Positions 1 through 6,356 of a DNA stretch of 24,883 nt are shown here, piece after piece. Every line of letters begins with the position of its first letter. Position 1 is the first letter of the stretch. This DNA is from Planctomycetota bacterium (GTDB taxonomy: Bacteria; Planctomycetota; SZUA-567). The position numbers and the translations under genes are program-made. The DNA is taken from positions 1 to 24,883 of the forward strand of contig JAJBTL010000144.1 in NCBI GenBank assembly GCA_020860865.1, given 5' to 3'. Under the pieces are notes generated by a model, which saw nothing but the letters and a program-made list of their open reading frames with translations, searched no databases and had not been told where the DNA came from.

Positions 1-675
1 CATGGCCCGTTGGAAGACGGATCCGAGGCCGATGGCGTCGAGGAGGAGGAGTTCGTCCATGTTGCCGGCGGAACTGACAACGGAATTCAGGCGGACCTTG
101 AGGTTGGCGACGGAATTGCGGATTGCTTCGGGTTCGAGGAGCTGGCGGACGCGGGGGATTTCTTCCTCGTCCATGAGGAGCAGGCCGAAATCGGGAAGCG
201 CTTCGTACAGGAGATAATCGCGGTCTTCCGGGCGGAACTTCCGGGCGAAAGCGCCCCGGATCTGTTCGTTGGCGGCGACGCGGTCGACAATCGCGTCAGC
301 CACCCGGCCGGCGGTTTCGATGTATTTGGCCCGGGCCAGGCGGCGTTCTTCCCGGGCGGCGTCCGAGGCGAGGCGCGGGTTTTGCCGGATCATCGCCTCG
401 GTCGGCTCGCGCTCCTGGGCATTGCCGAGATGGAAAACGACCACAGCCTCGTCCACCGAGTCGAAGTCGACCACGGCGCGGGTGAAGTCGCGGGCGGCGC
501 CAACATCCTGCGGCAACATGGCGGCAATGTCGAACGGCGCATGGAGGCCGCCCCGGAAATAACTGACAATCGGCGGCAGCCAGGACAACACGGTGAGTAT
601 CACCGCAACCCATAATACCAACCCGTAACGGTGGCAGGCCAGCCCCGCGATTTTTCGGAGAATTCGTTTCTGCAT
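1..675 (-). CDS. RND/MMPL-family exporter, N-terminal part (cut by window edge)
   Basis: This minus-strand frame is open without a stop from the ATG at 673-675 to base 1, giving 225 residues, and it continues beyond the window. It starts MQKRILRK, with positive charges, and a single hydrophobic helix follows at about residues 18-36 (LVLWVAVILTVLSWLPP). Next comes a soluble stretch that begins with a DIAAMLPQD segment and VDEAVVVFHLG. That order (one helix, then a polar loop opening on a 'D..xLLPxD' motif and a 'd.vvv.l' strand) is typical of MMPL/RND exporters just after TM1. The remaining membrane helices would lie outside the window. The upstream neighbour encodes a LolA-like lipoprotein, which fits a lipid or lipoprotein export role (inference). 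Start choice is uncertain because the Shine-Dalgarno match is weak (AAGG about 12 nt upstream) and the frame stays open upstream. The 231 bases between it and the lipoprotein gene show no gene. Confidence 0.65.
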   Translation of the reverse strand, partial: MQKRILRKIAGLACHRYGLVLWVAVILTVLSWLPPIVSYFRGGLHAPFDIAAMLPQDVGAARDFTRAVVDFDSVDEAVVVFHLGNAQEREPTEAMIRQNPRLASDAAREERRLARAKYIETAGRVADAIVDRVAANEQIRGAFARKFRPEDRDYLLYEALPDFGLLLMDEEEIPRVRQLLEPEAIRNSVANLKVRLNSVVSSAGNMDELLLLDAIGLGSVFQRAM

Positions 676-906
676 GGGATACAAACGCCTTGGAATTGCT
701 ATGAACACCGGGAAAACCGCCTGGCCGGTTATCCGCCACGACGATCCGACCCCTGGTCCTCTGGAATGCGGAAGCTACTTTCCCCTCGAACCGGTCACCC
801 GGCGGCCTGGTGGACCGATCACACGGTGACTCCACGTCGCCTTCCGGCTGGACAACGACGACCCGAGCGGATCGTCCATCGGCGCAACCACCGAGCCGCG
901 CGCGAC

Positions 907-1815
907 CTACAGCGGCGACGGCGCCGTCGGTTCACGCGGCCGGGCGGCGACGGGTTCGTCGCCAATGTCCATCTCCGCCTCCTGGAGGGGGCGGTACTGG
1001 GTGTCGGCCGAGGCGGCGATGTCGAAGTCTTCGTCATGCACCCGAGCGTTCGGGTCGATTTGCTTGAACTGCATTTCCATCGACCGACGTTCACGCGGCC
1101 AACTGAATGCCATCAGGTACGGGAAAACCGATTTACTTTCGGTGACATTGTCGCCGCGCCGTCCCCGGGACAAGGACCGGTAATCGTCGAACCGCTTGAC
1201 AAAGACCGGCTTGCCTTCGCGGTCGAGTTGGGCGATGGAGGTGATCATGCCGTGCCGTTTCGAAATGGCGACGCGGAGGCGCGGCCGGCCTTTCGCCACA
1301 TCCTCGTCGAGGACGATGACGTTTTTCGCGTTGACATCGTCGGCATAACGCCAACGCTTGGCCAGGAGATAGGTTTCCGGCCGAAGCATCTGCTGGAGCA
1401 CCTCTTCCGGATCAAAGCGGAAAGCGAAGTTTTGCAGTTCGTTGACCTTGCCGTGGTACAGGGTCTTCTGGGTGGGGACATAAAAACCGATATCGTCGCC
1501 AAGCATGACAACGTCGAAGGCCTGGATGGCGCCGGCCAGTTTGTCCGCTTTGATGCGAAGGCGGGACGAATCGTCGGCGACGACGTCGGCGTTGACGGTG
1601 AGGCCGAACTTGGTCGGCTGGTCGACAATGCGCATCACGCCCTTGCCGGCGAGGCTGGATAGGGTGGTCCGGGTCTCCACCGCCTCCTGAACGAGGACGT
1701 TCGGGTTGGCATTCTGGTCGACCGGACTGCCACTGGCGGTCCGACTACGATCGCCGCAGCCGGAAAGGATGAGCAGCACTGCGGCGGAGGCCGCCAGTAG
1801 TATAGTTTTTGGCAT
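907..1815 (-). CDS. Outer-membrane-directed lipoprotein, LolA/DUF4292-like fold
   Basis: This is a 302-residue lipoprotein. The signal peptide MPKTILLAASAAVLLIL leads to a lipobox LSGC with the lipidated Cys at residue 20, so the protein should be exported and acylated. The mature part carries alternating beta-rich segments: GVMRIVDQPTKFGL, RLRIKADKLAGAIQAF, and FYVPTQKTLYHG near residues 112-123. They resemble the half-barrel of LolA/LolB and DUF4292 proteins, which bind acyl chains in a hydrophobic cavity. A long charged, Pro-rich tail follows from about residue 260. The start is supported by AAGGAC placed 5 nt before ATG. The gene lies upstream of an MMPL/RND exporter on the same strand, a pairing known from lipid-trafficking loci. 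Specific cargo is unknown. The lipoprotein assignment is strong, but the LolA-like fold is judged from pattern only. Confidence 0.7.
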   Translation of the reverse strand: MPKTILLAASAAVLLILSGCGDRSRTASGSPVDQNANPNVLVQEAVETRTTLSSLAGKGVMRIVDQPTKFGLTVNADVVADDSSRLRIKADKLAGAIQAFDVVMLGDDIGFYVPTQKTLYHGKVNELQNFAFRFDPEEVLQQMLRPETYLLAKRWRYADDVNAKNVIVLDEDVAKGRPRLRVAISKRHGMITSIAQLDREGKPVFVKRFDDYRSLSRGRRGDNVTESKSVFPYLMAFSWPRERRSMEMQFKQIDPNARVHDEDFDIAASADTQYRPLQEAEMDIGDEPVAARPREPTAPSPL

Positions 1816-1982
1816 AGTAAGTCCTTGTCCTGCACCCTCTTACACTACCCAAGAGCCGGGTCGGCAGAAATGGGCATCCCCTATGGAAAGGCCCAGTGTA
1901 CCGGCTTTTGCCATTTCCACAAGCATTTTCCGGGCGATTGTCCCCTGCCCCGGACCATACACGTGATGTCGCTCCCGGTCGT

Positions 1983-2873
1983 CTAGTCCTCGAAGCGTTC
2001 CTCGTGAACAGACGCTCGAATTGACGTGTCGCCGGCCGGGTTGCCGCCCTTCCAGGCGACATTAATAAGGAGATCGCCGCCGTCGATGCCGAAATCCTTG
2101 TACTGTCGGGTTTCGAGGCTTTGGAAACCGGCCATCCGGGTGACATCCTTCCAGTGGGTCCAGGTCCAATAGGCCGGGCGACGGAGGGTGGTCGATTCGA
2201 GCCGCGACTCGCCGTTTTCCTCGCTGACATAGAGGAAGCGTTCGTCAATATAGTCCGCCGCCTTGTACCGGAGGTTGACAAGGGCGCAGGTGACCCGCCC
2301 TTCCCGGTTGAACCATTCGACGCTTTCGGCCGGCTTGATTTTCCATTCCCTCTCCACCCGTTCGGCCGGGCCGGAAGTGGGCGGTTCGTTCTCGGTGGCG
2401 CCGACGAACATGAGGAAACCGCCGGGCTGGAGGGCGTGGTAGAGGCCGACAAGGGCGATGCCGAGGTGGTCCCAGGACGGCTCCAAATTGAGGCCGGTAA
2501 CGAGGATGCCGTCGAAATGGTGCGGCATGTTTTTCGGAAGTTCGTTCCAGGAGGAGCGGAAGAAGGTGACGGGCGAATTTTCGTCGCGGGCGAGTTCGCG
2601 GGCATGGGTGATGGCGGTGCCGGACACGTCGGACCCGAGGACATTCAGGCCCTTTTCCGCCAACAGAATGGCCCGGCGGCCAAGGCCGCACGATGCGTCG
2701 AGGACGACTTTGGCGTCGATGGAATTGGCCAGATCGCCAAAAGCGCGGGCCGGACCGCCGCCGGCGCCACTGATGTGGGCGCGGAACCCCTGGCGCCATT
2801 TTTCCCGCCGGAACCTTTCCCAGCGGTGGATGAGATCCCAGTCGGTCATGGACCCGGGGTCTTCGATTGACAT
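1983..2873 (-). CDS. Class I SAM-dependent methyltransferase
   Basis: This 296-residue Rossmann-type methyltransferase shows motif I VVLDASCGLG at residues 56-65, which binds the SAM carboxypropyl group. The acidic end of strand beta-2 follows (NVLGSDVSG), then post-I and motif IV-like segments FDGILVTGLN and LQPGGFLMFVGA. The pattern 'LDxSCGxGR.aI.LA..G..V.GSD.S' is reminiscent of glycine/sarcosine-type N-methyltransferases, but the substrate cannot be read from sequence. The start was set at the internal ATG of 2871-2873 because GGGAGG stands 7 nt upstream. An in-frame ATG 12 codons earlier lacks a good site. It lies 167 nt upstream of the lipoprotein gene on the same strand and is preceded by a long non-coding region, so it probably opens this transcription unit. 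The stop is TAG. Confidence 0.88.
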   Translation of the reverse strand: MSIEDPGSMTDWDLIHRWERFRREKWRQGFRAHISGAGGGPARAFGDLANSIDAKVVLDASCGLGRRAILLAEKGLNVLGSDVSGTAITHARELARDENSPVTFFRSSWNELPKNMPHHFDGILVTGLNLEPSWDHLGIALVGLYHALQPGGFLMFVGATENEPPTSGPAERVEREWKIKPAESVEWFNREGRVTCALVNLRYKAADYIDERFLYVSEENGESRLESTTLRRPAYWTWTHWKDVTRMAGFQSLETRQYKDFGIDGGDLLINVAWKGGNPAGDTSIRASVHEERFED

Positions 2874-3119
2874 GCCGTCTCCCTCCCTATCGTGGCCGGC
2901 GGATTGCATAAGCGTTTTAAATAGAATGTGAGCCTTCCTCCGCGCTTTTCGGTTTATTCAATACTAACCGTAAAACGCAGTAAGAAACAATCTCTATTTT
3001 AAAAGCGCTAGCGACACAATGATACGGCATCGGGACGTAATTTTCTATCGAAAAGTATCGTCCGGCACTAATCGGCCAGATAACTCCCCGTCGTATTTAT
3101 GTCTCATAACTGAACGTCG

Positions 3120-3140
3120 TCACGCGGCAAATCCGCGTGA
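3120..3140. repeat. Perfect 8-bp inverted repeat (hairpin)
   Basis: TCACGCGG and CCGCGTGA flank a 5-base loop, CAAAT. The stem is perfect and GC-rich. No T-run follows on either strand, so it is not a standard intrinsic terminator. It could be an operator or part of a structured RNA in the long non-coding gap. Confidence 0.6.
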
Positions 3141-3225
3141 ACAGTCCCGGGATGGATCGCGGCCGACCGTGAGGCTACGTTTACCAGTCCGGTAAAAAGT
3201 CGGTCTCGACGCGATATACTTCGTC

Positions 3226-3291
3226 AAAAATGCCTCTCGCCGTATTTTCCGCCCTTACTACCGGGCAAAAAAGAAGGCTGCCGGCATTTTT
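3226..3291 (-). repeat. 9-bp inverted repeat with terminal T-run, possible argC terminator
   Basis: AAAAATGCC (3226-3234) and GGCATTTTT (3283-3291) are perfect complements separated by 48 bases. The right-hand arm as read on the minus strand ends in five T. The interior contains a smaller GCCC/GGGC hairpin. The position, 40 to 110 bases past the argC stop on its strand, suits a transcript end. The long loop makes a classical intrinsic terminator doubtful. Confidence 0.35.
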
Positions 3292-3332
3292 TCCTCGTCT
3301 ATCACGCCGATCCAGACTTTTTAACGAACTGT

Positions 3333-4394
3333 TTACGGGTGGACACCCGGGACGTCGATGCCCATCGTTTCCGGAAGGCCGAGCATGCAATTCAGGTTCT
3401 GGGCGGCCGAACCGGCCTGGCCCTTCACCAGGTTGTCGATATGGCTGACGACACGGAAGAGGCCGGTCCGCTCGTCCGCCGCCACGGTGAGGAGACAGCG
3501 GTTCGATCCGCGGACGTCGTTTGTCGAAGCGGCCTGGGAGCCGTCTTTGACCAGGACGAAGCGTTCGCCGGCGTAGGTCTCCCGGTAGCAGTCGAGAAGT
3601 TCTTTCTGGGTCGCGCCCGGCGCGAGGCGGCCGTAGAGGCAACTCATGATGCCCCGGCACATCGGTACCACCTGCGGCGTGAAGGAGACGCGGATATCCT
3701 TGCCGCCGCTGGCGAGGCCGAGTTCGCGTTCGATTTCCATAACGTGCTGGTGGCCGGTGAGGCGGTAGGCGCCCATATTATCGTAGCGTTCCGGGTAGTG
3801 GTGCGCCTGGGTCGGCTTTTTTCCGGCGCCGGAAATCCCCGACTTGCAGTCGCAGACCAGGCCGACCAGGTCGACAAGGCCGTGCTTGACCGCCGGGTAG
3901 AGGCCGAGGGTGCAGGAGACTGCGAAGCAGCCGGGGTTGCCGACAAGGCGGGAGGCGGCGATGTCGGTCCGGTGCAGTTCCGTCAAGCCGTACACGGCCT
4001 GCGGCAGGAGGTCCGGGGCCTTGTGGACCGGGTCCTTGCCGATGCGGGTGGCGTATTCGGCATAGAGGTCTTTCGTGTTGAACCGGTAGTCGCCGGAATA
4101 ATCGAGGAAGCGGCCGCCGGCCTTGATGATTTCGGGCGCCCGCAGTTGTCCGACGCCGTCCGGAGTCGAGCAGACAACGACATCGGCCGGGGCGTCCCGG
4201 AATTCGGGCGAATCGGCGTCGAGAATAGGGAGGTCGCAGTAGCCCTCGAGATAGGGCCAGACGGCTGACAAGGGATTCCCGATATCCTGGGTGGCGGCGA
4301 CGGCGCTGAGGGTCAGTTCCGGGTGGCGGAGAATGATTTCGATAAGGCCGAGTCCACCATAACCGGTGGCGCCAATGATTTTGACCGTGGGCAT
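3333..4394 (-). CDS. argC: N-acetyl-gamma-glutamyl-phosphate reductase
   Basis: This cytoplasmic enzyme makes N-acetylglutamate semialdehyde from N-acetylglutamyl phosphate with NADPH, the third step of arginine biosynthesis. The 353-residue protein is of normal family length. It has the dinucleotide-binding GATGYGG at residues 8-14 and the catalytic cysteine in GNPGCF (Cys156). The GHQHVMEIE segment (214-222) supplies the active-site His, and the C-terminal NDVRGSNRC signature is present. The usual GATGYTG is changed to GATGYGG, a mild variation. ATG is preceded by AAGAAGGACAGG, a strong ribosome site. It follows rsfS by 87 nt on the same strand. That gap holds a short CGACGG-CT-CCGTCG dyad, so argC may be the last gene of the long flagellar unit or may have its own promoter. 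No other arginine gene is nearby. Confidence 0.97.
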   Translation of the reverse strand: MPTVKIIGATGYGGLGLIEIILRHPELTLSAVAATQDIGNPLSAVWPYLEGYCDLPILDADSPEFRDAPADVVVCSTPDGVGQLRAPEIIKAGGRFLDYSGDYRFNTKDLYAEYATRIGKDPVHKAPDLLPQAVYGLTELHRTDIAASRLVGNPGCFAVSCTLGLYPAVKHGLVDLVGLVCDCKSGISGAGKKPTQAHHYPERYDNMGAYRLTGHQHVMEIERELGLASGGKDIRVSFTPQVVPMCRGIMSCLYGRLAPGATQKELLDCYRETYAGERFVLVKDGSQAASTNDVRGSNRCLLTVAADERTGLFRVVSHIDNLVKGQAGSAAQNLNCMLGLPETMGIDVPGVHP

Positions 4395-4437
4395 CCTGTC
4401 CTGTCCTTCTTGGGTATATGTATTATGTATGTGGTGG

Positions 4438-4451
4438 CGACGGCTCCGTCG
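4438..4451. repeat. Short dyad in rsfS-argC gap
   Basis: CGACGG and CCGTCG are perfect complements with a 2-base centre (CT). They lie between the rsfS stop and the argC ribosome site. It could be an operator or a small mRNA hairpin, and there is no T-run for a terminator. Confidence 0.4.
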
Positions 4452-4481
4452 TCCAGAGGGTGCGACGCGAACGCGCGACGG

Positions 4482-5054
4482 TTATCCGTTCCCGGAGGTT
4501 TCCGCGTCGTCGTCCGATTCGTCCGATTCGTCGGAGTCATCATCGTCCGGAATGCTGTCCGCGTCGATGTCGTCCACATCGGCGTCCAGGTCGTCCGAGT
4601 AATCTTCGTTGTCGAAGTCGTCGTCCTCTTCGTCGTCATAGTCGTCGTACTCGACCGGTCCGGGCGGCGGCGCGTCCTTGACCCGATCGCGCCATTCCAC
4701 CGTCGGGGCGTCGCTCCACAGGTCTTCAAGACGGTAGAACTCGCGGGCCTCGCGGTCGAACAGGTGGACGAGAACGTCGCCGAAATCGGCCAGCACCCAG
4801 ATCGTTTCCCGGGCCGGCTGGTTGAGGCGTTTGCCGCCGCTCTTGGCGAGTACCCGTTCGACATTCCGGGCAATGCCCCGGATGCGGCTCAGGCTCGACG
4901 CCGAGGCGATGACGAAAAAGTCGGCATAATCCACCAATTTCCGGAGATCGAGGATGATGATGTCTTCCCCGCGCTGCTCGTGGATGGCGACGGCGGCCTG
5001 GATGGCCAGTTCCCGGTTCTTTTCTTCAATGTCCTTGTTGGTTTTCTTTTTCAT
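4482..5054 (-). CDS. rsfS: Ribosome silencing factor RsfS with long acidic C-terminal tail
   Basis: RsfS (Iojap/DUF143) binds ribosomal protein uL14 and blocks subunit joining when nutrients are short. The conserved domain spans about residues 10-118: GEDIIILDLRKLVDYADFFVIASA, then IARNVERVL, WVLADFGDVLVHLFD and REFYRLEDLW. The family is usually about 105-130 residues. This protein has 190 because of a tail from about 128. Residues 135-184 contain 33 Asp/Glu in 50 positions, interrupted by Ser and Tyr. Such tails are probably disordered and strongly negative. The gene lies 46 nt after the sigma-28 gene and 87 nt before argC, so it is likely co-transcribed with both. The ribosome site (GGAACAGGC) is modest. 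The core assignment is firm and the tail's role is unknown. Confidence 0.94.
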   Translation of the reverse strand: MKKKTNKDIEEKNRELAIQAAVAIHEQRGEDIIILDLRKLVDYADFFVIASASSLSRIRGIARNVERVLAKSGGKRLNQPARETIWVLADFGDVLVHLFDREAREFYRLEDLWSDAPTVEWRDRVKDAPPPGPVEYDDYDDEEDDDFDNEDYSDDLDADVDDIDADSIPDDDDSDESDESDDDAETSGNG

Positions 5055-5100
5055 GCCTGTTCCGTGTCAGGCCGTCTCCCGGTGGCCGGCCGATGTCCGG

Positions 5101-5907
5101 CTACAGCGAGTACGGCGTAATCTCCCTCTGGATAAACTTCTGCTTGAGGAAATTCAGGGTCTTCAGATGAATCTGGCACACCCGGCTTTCCGACAACCCG
5201 AGAACCTCGCCGATTTCCTTGAGGTTCAGGTTTTCGTAATAGTACAGGATAAGGACCTTTTTTTCATCATCGGAAAGGCCCTTCATCGCCACTTCCTTGA
5301 TTTCCTGACGGGTCAGTTCGGTTAACGGGTCCGGCGCCCGGGTGTCCGGGAGCATTTCAATCGGGCCTATGTCGTTGTCGTCGTTCTCGTCCCACTTCCG
5401 GTCGAGGGAGACCATGGACTTGATTTGCACGTCCCGCATGAGGTCGGCATAGGCCGGTTCGTCGAGGCCGAGGTGCTCGGCCAGTTCGTCGTCGTGGGCG
5501 GCGCGGCCGAGTTTGACCTCCAGTTCTTCGCGGGCCCGCTTGACCTGGTTGACCTTCTGCCGCAGTTGCCGGGACGGCCAGTCGAGGCGACGGAGTTCGT
5601 CGAAGATAGCGCCGTTGATGCGGCGGTTGCAGTAGGTGGAGAATTTCACCCCTTCGGCCGGATTGAACTTCCGGATGGCGTCAAGGAGGCCGAGATTGCC
5701 GTAGCTGATAAGATCCTGGACGTCGAGATAGGTCGGAAACTTTTTCGACATCCGGTGCGCGGCGTCGAACACCAGCGGGAGGTAGTTCTCGATAAGCCGC
5801 TCCCGGGCGTCCGAGTCCTCGGTCTCGGTGTACCGGGTCCACAAGGCCGCTTCCTCCTCGTCGGTCAATGGCGGCGGCGGAACAAAGTCGTCTACATAAT
5901 CATTCAT
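5101..5907 (-). CDS. fliA: RNA polymerase sigma factor, FliA/WhiG (sigma-28) type
   Basis: This 268-residue sigma factor directs RNA polymerase to late flagellar and motility promoters. Region 2 spans about residues 40-110, with NYLPLVFDAAHRM, DLISYGNLGLLDAIRKF and GVKFSTYCNRRINGAIFDELR. This GNLGL..AI..F / ..YC..RI.GAI.DELR pattern is the FliA/WhiG hallmark. Region 3 follows (RQKVNQVKRAREELE...DDELAEHLGL), then the region 4 helix-turn-helix LNLKEIGEVLGLSESRVCQIH. GGGAGG stands 8 nt before ATG. The acidic, Pro-rich N terminus (DDFVPPPP) is a little unusual. It lies 92 nt after the small membrane-protein gene at the end of the flagellar export cluster, as in many flagellar operons. No anti-sigma FlgM gene is seen in the window. 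The stop is TAG. Confidence 0.94.
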   Translation of the reverse strand: MNDYVDDFVPPPPLTDEEEAALWTRYTETEDSDARERLIENYLPLVFDAAHRMSKKFPTYLDVQDLISYGNLGLLDAIRKFNPAEGVKFSTYCNRRINGAIFDELRRLDWPSRQLRQKVNQVKRAREELEVKLGRAAHDDELAEHLGLDEPAYADLMRDVQIKSMVSLDRKWDENDDNDIGPIEMLPDTRAPDPLTELTRQEIKEVAMKGLSDDEKKVLILYYYENLNLKEIGEVLGLSESRVCQIHLKTLNFLKQKFIQREITPYSL

Positions 5908-5928
5908 AACCCAAACCTCCCATGCAAG

Positions 5929-5943
5929 GCGTCCGGAGGACGC
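5929..5943. repeat. GC-rich hairpin upstream of fliA
   Basis: GCGTCC and GGACGC form a 6-bp stem with a 3-base loop. It lies 20-35 nt before the fliA start and just outside its ribosome site, so it could affect translation initiation. It lacks a T-run and is not a terminator. Confidence 0.4.
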
Positions 5944-5999
5944 ACGAAATATTCAGTCTTCCTTGTACCACTCGGCGGACCGGGCCGGTCAGGAACCAC

Positions 6000-6356
6000 T
6001 CAGGCGCCCGGCGCGGCCGGGGCGGTCGCCGACTCCTCTCCCCGCACCGCGTCCGACACCGCCATGTCCATGTTGACGATGCGGTCGTAGGTGGTTTTGG
6101 CGCGGAACTTCCGCTCCATGTCGCGGCTCCGGCTCTCGGCCAGAACTTCCTGGACGAGGGCAATGCCCAAGGTGGCGACGAACAGCCCGAGGAGAAAAAA
6201 CGCCGCCGCCAGATAAATGCCGATTTCCCAGGCCTTCTCCGCCGTCATCGGCTGGATTTCCCCCTTTTCCGGGAGAAAGCAGAAATAAAGCCAGTTGGCC
6301 AGGAACACCAACACGCCAAGGACGGAAAAGAAACCCGCCATCTTTTTCGCCATCAT
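6000..6356 (-). CDS. Small two-helix membrane protein of unknown function, between flhF and fliA
   Basis: This 118-residue protein is not recognised as a known family. Two hydrophobic segments are clear: about residues 7-28 (GFFSVLGVLVFLANWLYFCFL) and 46-70 (GIYLAAAFFLLGLFVATLGIALV). A charged 14-18 residue loop lies between them. A basic/acidic cytoplasmic-looking tail follows (ESRSRDMERKFRAKTTYDRIV) and ends Ala/Pro-rich. With both termini likely on the same side it should be a hairpin membrane protein. Its ATG overlaps the flhF stop (ACATGA), which suggests translational coupling. A second ATG follows directly, so MMAKK or MAKK are equally possible starts. The slot after flhF is normally occupied by the MinD-like ATPase FlhG, and this protein has no nucleotide-binding motif. 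Coding is supported by position, coupling and an orderly composition. A flagellar role is inference. Confidence 0.82.
   Translation of the reverse strand: MMAKKMAGFFSVLGVLVFLANWLYFCFLPEKGEIQPMTAEKAWEIGIYLAAAFFLLGLFVATLGIALVQEVLAESRSRDMERKFRAKTTYDRIVNMDMAVSDAVRGEESATAPAAPGA

Larger units (their letters stand above)
2874..3332. other. 459-bp non-coding, AT-richer intergenic stretch with several dyads
   Basis: No convincing gene is seen here on either strand, and open frames crossing it lack family signals and ribosome sites. The stretch is visibly richer in A+T than its neighbours around 2905-3115. It holds at least three inverted repeats: 2909-2925 against 2992-3009, 3120-3140, and 3226-3234 against 3283-3291. 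It separates the end of the flagellar/argC unit from the methyltransferase gene. It should therefore carry the argC terminator and the methyltransferase promoter. One possible minus-strand promoter is a TTGTTT/TAGTAT pair with an 18-nt spacer, read on the complement near 2959-2988. An unannotated small RNA is possible but not shown. Confidence 0.5.

Noticed and set aside
3181..3660. A 159-codon minus-strand frame entering the intergenic gap
   Set aside because: Most of it overlaps argC in another frame. The part in the gap has no start signal and no conserved pattern.
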